A stretch of 64,000 nucleotides of DNA. Source: Tardiphaga sp. 709 (GTDB lineage Bacteria; Pseudomonadota; Alphaproteobacteria; Rhizobiales; Xanthobacteraceae). Position 1 is the first letter of the stretch; every line of letters begins with the position of its first letter. Positions 39,919 through 56,642 of the stretch are shown one piece after another. The translations under genes and the position numbers were made by a program. The notes under the pieces were generated by a model, which saw only the letters and a list, made by a program, of their open reading frames with translations, was not told the DNA's origin and did no database searches. The stretch lies in contig NZ_CP135529.1 in the NCBI RefSeq assembly GCF_032401055.1, positions 1,054,001-1,118,000 on the forward strand. The letters are read 5' to 3'.

Positions 39919-40317
39919 TCAGGCGGATGCAGGGAGGCGTGCGATGACCTTGATCTCGAAATCGAAGCCCGCGAGCCAGTTGACCCCGACCGCGGTCCAG
40001 TTCGGGTAAGGCGGCTCGCCAATCACGGCCAATCGGACGGCATTGACCGCCGCGAACTGGGTGGCCGGGTCGGTGTGGAAGGTGGTGACGTCGACCACGT
40101 CGTCGAATGTGCAACCTGCAGCCTTCAGCACGGCCGCGAGGTTATCGAATGCCAGCTGGACCTGCTTTTCGAAGACCGGCTCCGGCGAGCCGTCTTCCCG
40201 GCTGCCGACCTGGCCCGAGACAAACAGGAGGTCGCCCGAGCGTATCGCCGCCGAATACCGGTTGATCTCGTAAAGCGCCTGCCGGCCGGCCGGGAAAATC
40301 GCGTCGCGTTTGGTCAT
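39919..40317 (-). CDS. RidA-like (YjgF/YER057c/UK114) family protein
   Basis: The product is 132 residues. The blocks AIRSGDLLFVSGQVGSREDG, FEKQVQLAFDNLAAVLKAAG and DVVDVTTFHTDPATQFAAVN fit the Rid fold. The catalytic arginine of true RidA imine deaminases normally precedes the last strand (in RS/T-xVxV); here that segment reads YPNWTAVGVNW, so the arginine appears missing. It therefore more likely belongs to one of the Rid subfamilies without enamine/imine deaminase activity. Divergent from a TetR regulator, with three operator-like repeats between them. Confidence 0.85.
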   Translation of the reverse strand: MTKRDAIFPAGRQALYEINRYSAAIRSGDLLFVSGQVGSREDGSPEPVFEKQVQLAFDNLAAVLKAAGCTFDDVVDVTTFHTDPATQFAAVNAVRLAVIGEPPYPNWTAVGVNWLAGFDFEIKVIARLPASA

Positions 40318-40341
40318 GGTGTCAGTCCTTGTTCAGAGATT

Positions 40342-40410
40342 ATATACGCCTCGTATGTCAGCATAATCTGACATACGCCACGTATGTCAATATACATACA
40401 GCGCGTATGT
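40342..40410. promoter_or_regulatory. triple TetR operator between RidA-like and TetR genes
   Basis: Three 17-base palindromes share the pattern ACATACG-NNN-CGTATGT. Site 1, ATATACG-CCT-CGTATGT, is at 40342-40358. Site 2, ACATACG-CCA-CGTATGT, is perfect, at 40371-40387. Site 3, ACATACA-GCG-CGTATGT, is at 40394-40410. Centre spacings are 29 and 23 bases. They cover the whole divergent promoter, with site 3 only 12 bases before the TetR start, so cooperative repression of both genes is likely. Confidence 0.88.
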
Positions 40411-40422
40411 TATTTTGCGAAG

Positions 40423-41025
40423 ATGACAGTGGTCGCGAGACGACGAGCGGAAATGGTGGAGGAAACCCGGGCCAAACTCATCCGGGCGGCCCGGACGGCT
40501 TTCGCCGCCAAAGGCTATGCGGCGGCATCGATGGACGATCTGACCGCCGAAGCCGGCCTGACGCGCGGCGCGCTCTATCACAACTTCGGCGACAAGAAGG
40601 GTTTGCTGCAGGCCGTCATCGATCAGATCGACTCGGAAATGTTGGCGCGCATGCGCGCTGCCCGCGGTCAGGCTGACACCGCATGGGACGGGTTTCTCAA
40701 CGAAGGCGTCGCCTATATCGAAATGTCCCTCGAGCCGGAGATCCAGCGCATCATGCTGCTGGACGGCCCCGCCGTGCTCGGCGATCCCTCGCAATGGCCG
40801 AACCAGACGGCGTGTCTGCGCACGACAACACAGGCGATTCAACGGCTGATCGACGATGGAACGGTCAAGCCTGTCGATGCCGAAGCGGCAGCCCGTCTGA
40901 TCAATGGCGCGGCGCTCAACGCCGCCCTCTGGATCGCTGCCGCCGACGATCCCCACGCGGTTCTTACGAAAGCTGTCGAGGCTTTCCGCCAGCTCGCGGC
41001 GGGCTTGCTGCGAACGGCGGGATGA
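40423..41025 (+). CDS. TetR/AcrR-family transcriptional regulator
   Basis: The product is 200 residues. The ATG at 40423 is used because an in-frame start at 40384 lies inside the operators. The N-terminal helix-turn-helix has RAARTAFAAKGYAAASMDDLTAEAGLTRGALYHNFGDKKG in two overlapping blocks, the hallmark of TetR proteins. The ligand domain (EGVAYIEMSLEPEIQRIMLLDGPAVLG) resembles the TetR_C subgroup of unknown ligand. It probably represses itself and the divergent RidA-like gene through the three palindromes. Confidence 0.9.
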   Translation: MTVVARRRAEMVEETRAKLIRAARTAFAAKGYAAASMDDLTAEAGLTRGALYHNFGDKKGLLQAVIDQIDSEMLARMRAARGQADTAWDGFLNEGVAYIEMSLEPEIQRIMLLDGPAVLGDPSQWPNQTACLRTTTQAIQRLIDDGTVKPVDAEAAARLINGAALNAALWIAAADDPHAVLTKAVEAFRQLAAGLLRTAG

Positions 41026-41050
41026 CCGCCTCGCGCATTGTCAGATGCGC

Positions 41051-43081
41051 TCACTCGTCGTCGTCATCCTCGTCATCATCATCGTCGTTGGCTGATGACC
41101 TGTGCCGCTGGTCGTCCCAGAGCTGGCGATAGGTACCGTTCAGCGCCAGCAGCTCCTTGTGCGAGCCGCGCTCGATCGCCTTGCCGCCATTGATGACGAT
41201 GATTTCGTCCATATCCACCACGGCGGCCAGCCGGTGCGTCGACGAAATCAGGGTGCGGCCCTTGGCGAGTTTGAACAGCGTCTTGTTGAGCGCCGCCTCG
41301 GTTGTCTGGTCGAGGGCGGATGTCGCCTCATCCAGCAGGAGCACCGACGGATTGCGGACGACAGCCCGCGCGATCGCAATGCGCTGGCGTTGGCCGCCGG
41401 ATAGCGTATCGCCGCGTTCACCGACCTGCGTATCGTATTTGTCTGGCAGGCTCATGATGTAGCGATGGATCTCGGCCTTGCGTGCCGCCTGCTCGACTTC
41501 CTCGTCGGTGGCGCCTTCCTTGCCGAGCCGGATGTTCTCGCGGATCGACATGTTGAACAGCATGTTCTCCTGGAACACCACGGCCATGTGTCCGCGCAGG
41601 GACTCGCGCGTGATCTTGCGGATATCGACGCCGTCAATGGTCACCCTGCCCTCGTCCGGCACATAGAGCCGCAGGATCAGGTTGAGCAGCGTGCTCTTGC
41701 CGGAACCTGACGGGCCGACAATGGCGACGGTCTTGCCGACATTGATCTTGAGGCTGAGATTGTCGAGCACTGGCTGCTGGCTGTTCTCATACTTGAACGA
41801 GACGCGATCGAACGTGATGTCGTTGACGATGCGCGGCAGCTCCGGTGAGCCCGGCTTGTCGGCACCGCGGGTGGGCTCGTCGAGCATCTCCTCCATGTGC
41901 CGCACGGCCGCGGCCGCCTGGATCGACACCGGGATGAAATGCATCACATGGGCGATGTTGTAGGACACCTCCCAGAACGCGCTTTCGAAGGTGACGAAGG
42001 TACCGACGGTAATCTGGCCCTTGGTGGCGAGATAGGCGCCGATCGCCAGCACCACCAAATGCAGCAACAACACCGAGACGGTGACCGAGCGCTCGACCAT
42101 GGTCGACAGGAAGGTCGCCGCCGCAATCCTGTCGCGCGTTTCGTTATTGCGTAGCCGGAACCAGCCCATGGTACGCCGCTGCAGGCTGAAGGCCTTGATC
42201 ACCGCCTGTGCCGCGATGTTTTCCTGCACCATACCGAGCACTGAAGCTTCGCTGAGCTTCTGGTCGTAATTGGCCTGCACGGCCTTCGGCGTCAGGATGC
42301 GCGGGCCGATCAGCGTGATCGGGAAAATCAGTAGCGCGACGGCGGCCAGCTGCCAGTTCAGATACAGCATCAGCCCGATGCCGGCGATCAGTTCGAGGAA
42401 CGGCAGCAATGCGCTGTTGGCGAAACTCTTGATGGCCGTCTCGAAAGACGACAGATCGATCGAGAAGCGGGACAGGATCTCGCCGCGCTTGGTGCGGGCG
42501 AAATAGGCCGACGGCAGATCCTGCACGTGATCGAACAGGCGTGAGCGGACGTCCGTGATGATTGAGGCTGCCAGTTTGGCGTCCCAGCGCTCGTACCAGA
42601 TCGCAACGATCGACGTGACAATGCCGGCGACCGCCAGCACCGACAGGATCTTGAACAGCGCGTCGAAGTCTTCCTCGCCGAGCGCGTCGTCGATCAGATA
42701 TTTGAGGCTGAGCGGCATGATGACGTTGAACAGCGTCTCGACCAGAACGCCGAAGCCAACGAAGCCAAGCAGCTTGCGGTACTTGCCGAGCAACGGCCGC
42801 GTGAAACGATAGACCGTTCCGAATGCGCCGGCCGCCTCGCGCGCGGTGAAGACGACGAGTTCCTCGTCATCATCGTCATCGAGCTCGTCGTCTTCATCCT
42901 CGTCGTCATCATCGACGGCGGGCTTGGCTTTTGCCGTCTTCTCGACAGCCGGCGGTTTCGTGCTGGGAACCGCAGCGGCGGCAGCGCCAACTGGGAGCGC
43001 AAACTTGTCATCGAGCGGCGTGGCCGGCTCGGCCGCGTTCTTGTCGTCAGATGGAGGCTTTGGAGGTGGCTTCGACGCCAT
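41051..43081 (-). CDS. ABC exporter (fused permease/ATPase) with acidic tails
   Basis: The product is 676 residues from the ATG at 43081; a GTG at 43144 with AGGA eight bases upstream is a real alternative adding 21 residues. Residues 57-74 are almost all Asp/Glu. A six-helix type-IV exporter domain follows (about 95-390), then the ATPase: Walker A GPSGSGKST near residue 456, signature LSGGQ near 560, Walker B LLLDEATSALD, and the H-loop STHRLAAV. The protein ends DDDDDEDDDDE. A homodimeric lipid, peptide or drug exporter is the natural reading; the substrate is unknown. It follows the oxidoreductase-methyltransferase gene by about 125 bases on the same strand. Confidence 0.93.
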   Translation of the reverse strand: MASKPPPKPPSDDKNAAEPATPLDDKFALPVGAAAAAVPSTKPPAVEKTAKAKPAVDDDDEDEDDELDDDDDEELVVFTAREAAGAFGTVYRFTRPLLGKYRKLLGFVGFGVLVETLFNVIMPLSLKYLIDDALGEEDFDALFKILSVLAVAGIVTSIVAIWYERWDAKLAASIITDVRSRLFDHVQDLPSAYFARTKRGEILSRFSIDLSSFETAIKSFANSALLPFLELIAGIGLMLYLNWQLAAVALLIFPITLIGPRILTPKAVQANYDQKLSEASVLGMVQENIAAQAVIKAFSLQRRTMGWFRLRNNETRDRIAAATFLSTMVERSVTVSVLLLHLVVLAIGAYLATKGQITVGTFVTFESAFWEVSYNIAHVMHFIPVSIQAAAAVRHMEEMLDEPTRGADKPGSPELPRIVNDITFDRVSFKYENSQQPVLDNLSLKINVGKTVAIVGPSGSGKSTLLNLILRLYVPDEGRVTIDGVDIRKITRESLRGHMAVVFQENMLFNMSIRENIRLGKEGATDEEVEQAARKAEIHRYIMSLPDKYDTQVGERGDTLSGGQRQRIAIARAVVRNPSVLLLDEATSALDQTTEAALNKTLFKLAKGRTLISSTHRLAAVVDMDEIIVINGGKAIERGSHKELLALNGTYRQLWDDQRHRSSANDDDDDEDDDDE

Positions 43082-43205
43082 GGAACGAACCGTTGCTGCA
43101 CGGTCTTCGACCGCAAGAATCAATGAAGCGGCCCGGACAGCCACGGCAATGATCCTATGCGATCAGAATGTCCTCGGCAAAGCAACCAAGGGCGGATGCC
43201 AAAGA

Positions 43206-45260
43206 TCAATCCTCGGCATCGACCTTGTCGAAGAACGAGTAACGCAGGCTGTCCGCGTCGGCATACCAATGGCCCGGCCCCTTGCCGGCGGCCAGTGTCG
43301 CTTCCCACACCGCCTCGGTGCAGTCGCGGCGATGCATCGACAGGTCGAAGCCGTTGCCGAAGAACAGTTCCGACCACTCCCACCAGGTGCCGAGCTTCTT
43401 GACGCCGCGCAGCAGGTCGTAGCGATCGATCACCGCCGGCGCCATGTCGGACGTGACCGAACCGAACACGAGGCCGGTCTTCACCACGCGGTTGAGCTCC
43501 TGCACCGCCGTCACCACCTGCTTGTCGCTCACGTGACACAGGCTGGTCTCGAACACGAAATCGAACTGCCCGGCCTTGAAGGGCAGATCGGTGATCGAGC
43601 CGAGCTTGTTGAACTTCTGCAGCGCCTTTGGCGTCCTGGCGTGGATCGCCTTGTTATTCTCGACACCCCAGGCGTCGATCCCCCTGGCACGCAGCGCGCC
43701 GACCAGTTCGCCTGATGCCGAGCCGGCAACCAGCAGCTTGTAGCCCTTGGCGCGGCCCCAGACGATCTTGATGAGATTTGTCAGATACGCCGGATCGGTG
43801 AACTGGCTCCAGACTTCGCTATAAGGGCCGACACCGCGATAGTTCTGGAAATAGTCGCGATCGATCTTGTCGGAGATCGTCGTGCCATTCTGACCCTGCG
43901 CACGGCGCAGGCGCATCATCTCGGTGAGGATAATGTCGGTGGCGGCATCGGAGGAGTCGAGCAGACCATTGAGCGTGGAGTCGAACAGATAGTCGCCGAC
44001 CACGACGAGACCCGGGTGCTCCTTCGGCTCCGGCCGGTGATTGGTCATGACATCGCGCACCGGCATGCCGCCAGGGATCGCATTGACGGACGACAGCCAG
44101 CGATGGATCTTGCCTTCCAGCAGATGCGCACGCGCATCGCCAAACGAGGCTGGCAACGACTTCAGCGCGGCATCAATCAACTCATCGTCTGTGAGGTTGG
44201 CAAAGGCCAGCGCGTCGGAGCCTGGCACCAGCCAGTTCAGCACGCCGTGCTTGCCGACATCGTGGCGCGCGCCCTCGTTATAGACACAGCAGCCGCCGAA
44301 GGCTTCGGACATGAACCAGGCACCGGGAATCTGCTCGCCCCAGAACGGCGTATCGAACAGCAGCGAGATCCGCAGATAATGCGCCGGGCGGTCGAAGTAA
44401 GAGACATGCTTGACCATCGACTTGCGCAGCTGCTCGCCGTCCCAGCGCATGGTCGCCAGCCATGAATGCGGCAGGCACATCACCACGAGATCGAAATCGC
44501 GGGTGTCCGGCCCCTTGCCGTTCATCATGTCGAGCTGATAGCGGCCCTGCTCGGTCTTGCCGACCTTGAGCACACGGTGATTGAGCCGGATGTCGGCATC
44601 GACTTCCGACTGCAGGCAGGAGATCAGCTGCTCGTTGCCGTTCTGGATCGAATAGAGGCCGATATAGCCATCGACATCCATCACGAAGTTCTTCAGCGCA
44701 TTGAGGCCGTTGGTGTTGTGTGTCTCGGTCGCGATGTCGGAGCGCGCCATCACCTTCAGGAAGCGCTTGGCAATGGGATCGCTAACTTCCTTATCAAGCA
44801 GCTCCTCGGCATTAATCCATGCCCAGGGGTGTTCGTTGTCGTGCGAACCGACGCCTTCGTAATATTCGATCGGCGACACCATGCTCGCGCACTTCTTGCG
44901 AAACGCCTCGATCGCCGCTGCAGTCTTCGGGCCGTACTTCTTGCGCATGCCTGGCACGTCGTTGAGCAGCTCGCCGTCGAGCTGCACCTGCTCGGCATCC
45001 ATCGGAATGGTCTGCAGGCCGAAATGCTGGATCAGCTCACGCAGCGGATCCGGCCCTGTCATCGAGTAATCGTAGATTTCCGCAACGCCAGCTTCGTACA
45101 TGGCTGGCGCTGTATCGAACTTGCGTGTGAGAATCTTGCCACCGACGCGGTCGGACGCTTCGTAGATGGTGACACGACAGAGATCGCCGAGCTTCTTCTT
45201 GAGATACCAGGCGCTCATCAGGCCGCCTGGACCACCACCAACAATTGCAAGATCAAGCAT
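43206..45260 (-). CDS. FAD-dependent amine-oxidase-like oxidoreductase fused to a SAM methyltransferase
   Basis: The product is 684 residues in one unbroken frame. Residues 1 to about 445 form a flavin oxidoreductase of the amine oxidase/protoporphyrinogen oxidase type: LDLAIVGGGPGGLMSAWYL at the start, RVGGKILTRKF, and the C-terminal FAD block GDYLFDSTLNGLLDSS near residues 425-440. Residues from about 490 form a class I SAM methyltransferase: motif I LLVAGSASGELVGALRARG (near 507), an acidic motif II (GVENNKAIH) and a later DFVFETSLCHV. The fusion suggests sequential oxidation and methylation of one substrate. With the exporter downstream it may make and export a small molecule; this is inference. 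Confidence 0.85.
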   Translation of the reverse strand: MLDLAIVGGGPGGLMSAWYLKKKLGDLCRVTIYEASDRVGGKILTRKFDTAPAMYEAGVAEIYDYSMTGPDPLRELIQHFGLQTIPMDAEQVQLDGELLNDVPGMRKKYGPKTAAAIEAFRKKCASMVSPIEYYEGVGSHDNEHPWAWINAEELLDKEVSDPIAKRFLKVMARSDIATETHNTNGLNALKNFVMDVDGYIGLYSIQNGNEQLISCLQSEVDADIRLNHRVLKVGKTEQGRYQLDMMNGKGPDTRDFDLVVMCLPHSWLATMRWDGEQLRKSMVKHVSYFDRPAHYLRISLLFDTPFWGEQIPGAWFMSEAFGGCCVYNEGARHDVGKHGVLNWLVPGSDALAFANLTDDELIDAALKSLPASFGDARAHLLEGKIHRWLSSVNAIPGGMPVRDVMTNHRPEPKEHPGLVVVGDYLFDSTLNGLLDSSDAATDIILTEMMRLRRAQGQNGTTISDKIDRDYFQNYRGVGPYSEVWSQFTDPAYLTNLIKIVWGRAKGYKLLVAGSASGELVGALRARGIDAWGVENNKAIHARTPKALQKFNKLGSITDLPFKAGQFDFVFETSLCHVSDKQVVTAVQELNRVVKTGLVFGSVTSDMAPAVIDRYDLLRGVKKLGTWWEWSELFFGNGFDLSMHRRDCTEAVWEATLAAGKGPGHWYADADSLRYSFFDKVDAED

Positions 45261-45470
45261 AGGTTTCTTTCACGCGTCGTGTTTGCCGGCGGCAATATCC
45301 GGCAATGGTCGATGTAACGTATTCCCAGCCAAAGCGGAATCCGCTGACGCTGCAAGGCTGGCCCGTCGACCCCGTCGACTCGCGCTAACCCCCTCCAAGT
45401 GAAAACATTTTTCAGCTGAAGGAAAGATGAACAAAAGCATGTAGTGCGCCGCAACACACGTCAGACGCGA

Positions 45471-45496
45471 AAAAGGCCGGCTTTCGCCGGCCTTTT
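45471..45496 (-). terminator. terminator after rpoC
   Basis: Perfect 11-base arms AAAAGGCCGGC (45471-45481) and GCCGGCCTTTT (45486-45496), loop TTTC, 31 bases past the rpoC stop. On the minus strand the stem is followed by U residues. The 267-base gap 45261-45527 otherwise holds only the upstream region of the oxidoreductase gene. Confidence 0.93.
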
Positions 45497-45527
45497 CCAT
45501 GGCATTGATGTGATCTGCAGTGACCGA

Positions 45528-49727
<4,200 letters not shown>

Positions 49728-49817
49728 CGTCTTCTCCTCGCGTGCCGATCGCCATCAGCAGCAAATTCGAAATTCTTTAGAGCCACACACCCTGCCTCAC
49801 GTCCCGGCTGGGTGCGG

Positions 49818-49841
49818 ACGCCCGGCCATCAGGCCGGGCGT
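49818..49841 (-). other. intercistronic hairpin between rpoB and rpoC
   Basis: Perfect ten-base GC-rich arms ACGCCCGGCC (49818-49827) and GGCCGGGCGT (49832-49841), loop ATCA, 11 bases after the rpoB stop. There is no U-tract on the minus strand, so readthrough into rpoC is expected. It may stabilise or separate the rpoB and rpoC messages. Confidence 0.65.
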
Positions 49842-49852
49842 AACGCTTGTTC

Positions 49853-53968
<4,116 letters not shown>

Positions 53969-54338
53969 CGTGGCCTCTCATTGCGTCGCCCGAAAGGGGC
54001 GAACCTTCCAGAGCGCGACTGCCATCGCCTCCGGGTTGAATTTCCAAGAACGCCCCGAATTCGGCGCTCAACATGAGGAACAAAATCCCCCTCCTGAGCA
54101 TTTGAATCGCAGAACGCAAAACGACGTGCGCGATGCCCGACTGCATCTCGCCCGTCCAAACCGTCTAGCTACGGACCGAAAAGCCCGAAATTGCCTGTCT
54201 CCCAACGGCTTAACCAGAGGCGTCGCCGCTCCTGCTGTCAGACCGCGTTTTCGTGCTGCCGTCCCGATATGGGATGGCAATCATGGAGATTCGAGGGTGG
54301 TTCCCAGCGCATCCCCACACATTCCTGTGTAGTACATC
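53969..54338. other. rplL-rpoB spacer, no gene
   Basis: Together with the hairpin at 54339-54387 this is the 427-base non-coding spacer inside the rplJL-rpoBC unit. Open frames here are short, antisense and without recognisable features. Besides the hairpin I see only a weak ACACA-TTCC-TGTGT repeat (54316-54330). A secondary promoter for rpoBC could lie here but none is clear. Confidence 0.5.
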
Positions 54339-54387
54339 GGGTTCCCGTTCGAAGAGCGGCCAAGAAAGCCGCTCCTCGAGGGAACCC
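54339..54387 (-). promoter_or_regulatory. long hairpin just after rplL (attenuator or RNA-processing site)
   Basis: GGGTTCCC (54339-54346) pairs with GGGAACCC (54380-54387) and GAGCGGC (54354-54360) with GCCGCTC (54368-54374); the parts between (GTTCGAA and CTCGA) nearly pair, making one stem of about 20 base pairs. It starts eight bases beyond the rplL stop. In enterobacteria the rplL-rpoB gap holds both an attenuator and an RNase III site, which sets the 4:1 excess of L7/L12 over beta. The position here suggests the same role; no U-tract follows. Confidence 0.7.
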
Positions 54388-54395
54388 AAAGGGTC

Positions 54396-54770
54396 TTACT
54401 TGAGCTCGACCTTGGCGCCAGCCTTCTCGAGCTGAGCCTTGATCTTTTCGGCTTCGTCCTTGGCAACGCCTTCCTTGAGGGGCTTCGGCGCACCTTCGAC
54501 CAGGTCCTTGGCTTCCTTGAGGCCAAGACCCGTGATCGCACGGACTTCCTTGATGACTTCGATCTTCTTGTCGCCTGCGGCGGCGAGAACGACAGTGAAG
54601 TCGGTCTTTTCTTCAACTGCGGCGGCACCGGCACCAGCAGCCGGACCAGCAACTGCAACAGCAGCAGCAGCCGAAACGCCCCACTTTTCTTCGAGCATCT
54701 TGGCGAGGTCGGCAGCTTCGAGCACGGTCAGGCTCGAGAGATCGTCAACGATTTTCTGTAGGTCAGCCAT
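54396..54770 (-). CDS. rplL: 50S ribosomal protein L7/L12
   Basis: The product is 124 residues: N-terminal dimerisation domain ([20 protein letters not shown]), an Ala/Gly-rich flexible hinge, and the C-terminal factor-binding domain ([40 protein letters not shown]). It forms the multi-copy stalk that recruits translation factors. It lies 54 bases after rplJ. Confidence 0.98.
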   Translation of the reverse strand: MADLQKIVDDLSSLTVLEAADLAKMLEEKWGVSAAAAVAVAGPAAGAGAAAVEEKTDFTVVLAAAGDKKIEVIKEVRAITGLGLKEAKDLVEGAPKPLKEGVAKDEAEKIKAQLEKAGAKVELK

Positions 54771-54824
54771 TGTCTATTTCCTTAAGCGTATTTGGTTCGA
54801 ACCAGGGTTTGAATGCGAAGGGCG

Positions 54825-55343
54825 TCAGGCCGCTTCGCTCTTTGAGGCATAAGCCTGAACAACACGCGCGAGCTTCGCCGCGGGAGCTGTCGAGAGCTGA
54901 GCGATCTTGGTCGCCGGCGCCACAAGGAGGCCGAGGATCTTCGCGCGCAGTTCGTCGAGCGAGGGCAGCGCGGCCAGAGCCTTGACGCTGTCGACGTTCA
55001 GGACGGTTTTACCCATCGAGCCGCCAAGGATGATGAACTTCTCGTTCGCCTTGGCAAATTCGACGGCAACCTTCGGTGCCGCTACCGGATCGTCCGAGGT
55101 GGCGATCACAGTCGGGCCCTTCAACAGGGAACCGATGGCAGCAACATCCGTGCCTTCAAGAGCAATTTTGGCGAGACGGTTCTTCGAGACCTTCACCGAG
55201 GCGCCGGCCAGCTTCATCTGCGAACGCAGATTCTGCATCTGGGCAACGGTGAGGCCGGAATAATGGGCGACGACCGCAACGCTGGTGGTCTTGAAGACCC
55301 CGTTCAGCGCGTCGACCGCGTCCTTTTTAGCCGCTCTTTCCAC
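54825..55343 (-). CDS. rplJ: 50S ribosomal protein L10
   Basis: The product is 172 residues and starts with GTG at 55343. [32 protein letters not shown] and the C-terminal helix binding L7/L12 dimers ([16 protein letters not shown]) are visible. L10 anchors the stalk and, in known systems, binds its own leader to repress the operon. It is the first gene of this operon here because rplK-rplA lie 7 kb away. Confidence 0.97.
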   Translation of the reverse strand: MERAAKKDAVDALNGVFKTTSVAVVAHYSGLTVAQMQNLRSQMKLAGASVKVSKNRLAKIALEGTDVAAIGSLLKGPTVIATSDDPVAAPKVAVEFAKANEKFIILGGSMGKTVLNVDSVKALAALPSLDELRAKILGLLVAPATKIAQLSTAPAAKLARVVQAYASKSEAA

Positions 55344-55965
55344 AGCAAGCTCTCTCCGGTTGGCGGCCTCTATCGAGATAGGACCGCCGGGTTACACCCA
55401 CCGCCCCACCTGAACCTGACCTCAAGACACGTGCTCATTAAAACACGCAGTCCAAAGACACGTCGGGCGAGACGATATGATAGCCTGCCCTCCCGAACCT
55501 TCCTGGCGAACCAGCACTGGCGCGGGGTGTCGAGGTTCGAACCAAATACGCGTCATGTCGCACAAAACGACATTGGCGAAATCCAGTCTTCACCCGTCTA
55601 TGCTGGCTGCATCAAGTTTTACGATTAAGCCGTTGATGAAACTTGCGTTTATCTAAGGCGCCAGCAGTCTCGGACAGGATTCAAGATCATCGATAAGCCA
55701 TCATCTGACTTATTGGTGACCCCTGCCCGCCTTCCTCAAATCCGCGTCGCGCGTCCCATCCCCTTCGAGCGATCCGTATGGATAGCCTGAAAGGAAAAGT
55801 CTCCTGCGATGTGGGTTGTCGGAGTGCGAACACAGACGCGCCAGCTACCAGCCAGCCCGCCCGGAAACGGTTGTTTAACGAGTCTTTTTCGTGTTGCCAA
55901 GCGCGAAATGCCGATGTGGCATCTTTTCTGCAGGGGAACCTTTTAGGCGCCCGGAGCGCAAAAGC
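55344..55965 (-). promoter_or_regulatory. rplJ leader and promoter region, with candidate L10-binding hairpin
   Basis: This 622-base stretch has no supported gene. Next to rplJ a hairpin has outer arms GGCGG (55362-55366) and CCGCC (55384-55388) and an inner CTATC-GA-GATAG, about 20 bases before the GTG start. The position suits the L10(L12)4 autoregulatory leader known upstream of rplJ in many bacteria, but I cannot confirm its conserved internal loop. A minus-strand TATCAT (55479-55484) could be a -10 element; a matching -35 is not evident. Confidence 0.45.
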
Positions 55966-55986
55966 GGAACCGGCCGAGCCGGCTCC
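55966..55986 (-). terminator. terminator after the diheme cytochrome gene
   Basis: Arms GGAACCGGC (55966-55974) and GCCGGCTCC (55978-55986), one G-U pair, loop CGA. On the minus strand the stem is followed by GCTTTTGCG, 14 bases after the cytochrome stop. A modest U-tract makes this a probable intrinsic terminator for the three-gene oxidoreductase operon. Confidence 0.65.
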
Positions 55987-56000
55987 ACTTCCCGTCTATA

Positions 56001-56642
56001 TCACCCCTTCGGGCAGGCCGCTCCGGCATCGGCCCAGGCCTTGATCAGCTCACCGAACTGCTTCTGGGTACCCGGCGCCGGGGTCCGGTTGCCACCGGGA
56101 TGCCAGCCCCAGCCGACCAGTTCGTCTTCGGCCATGTGCTTCACAAGCGCGGCCATGTCCTTGCCGCCATTGCGCTCCTTGTCCTTGATCTGGGTGCAGA
56201 TCTGGCCAAGCGTCTTGCCCTGCCAGGCCATCTCCGCCGGAGCGAGCGCCCACTTCGGATTGCCGGGGACGTTGGCGGCATCGAAGTTGTTTTCGTGGTG
56301 ACAGGTGGCGCAAGCGAGACCACCGGCCGCGCCGACACCGCCCTCGCCGCGCACGACCAGCGGGATATGCGGCCGCATGCGGTCGGTCTGGGTCGGACGC
56401 TCGGTGGCCGGATGGCAGTTCATGCAGCGCGGCGACTGGATGACCTTGCCGGCTTCCGTAAACAGCGCCACGGCTCGCTCGTTCTTGTTCTTGATCTTGG
56501 CGAAGGCCGAGACCGACTGCAGCTTGGTCGGATTGCTGACCGCCGCATCGGCCTCCTGAAAGCCCGGTTCCGCGAATGCGAGGAGACCCGCCGCGAGGCC
56601 GCCGGCAACCAGCGCCAGCATCGAATGTTTGAACAAGCTCAT
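56001..56642 (-). CDS. periplasmic diheme cytochrome c of isoquinoline-oxidoreductase-type operon
   Basis: The product is 213 residues. A hydrophobic N-terminal segment (residues 7-24) is the signal or anchor. Two heme-attachment motifs, CMNCH (73-77) and CATCH (111-115), are 34 residues apart; Met residues after each could be the sixth ligands. It lies in the same operon as the molybdenum and iron-sulfur subunits and overlaps the large-subunit stop as ATGA, so it is probably the electron acceptor that passes electrons to the respiratory chain. Confidence 0.88.
   Translation of the reverse strand: MSLFKHSMLALVAGGLAAGLLAFAEPGFQEADAAVSNPTKLQSVSAFAKIKNKNERAVALFTEAGKVIQSPRCMNCHPATERPTQTDRMRPHIPLVVRGEGGVGAAGGLACATCHHENNFDAANVPGNPKWALAPAEMAWQGKTLGQICTQIKDKERNGGKDMAALVKHMAEDELVGWGWHPGGNRTPAPGTQKQFGELIKAWADAGAACPKG

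Noticed and set aside
40384-40422. Upstream start codon at 40384 for the TetR gene
   Set aside because: The 13 extra codons would lie inside operator sites 2 and 3 and do not match the family N-terminus; the ATG at 40423 is preferred.
41039-41095. Plus-strand simple repeat of TCG/TCA triplets considered as a microsatellite or small hydrophobic gene
   Set aside because: It encodes the acidic C-terminal tail of the ABC exporter on the minus strand; the hydrophobic plus-strand translation is an artefact.
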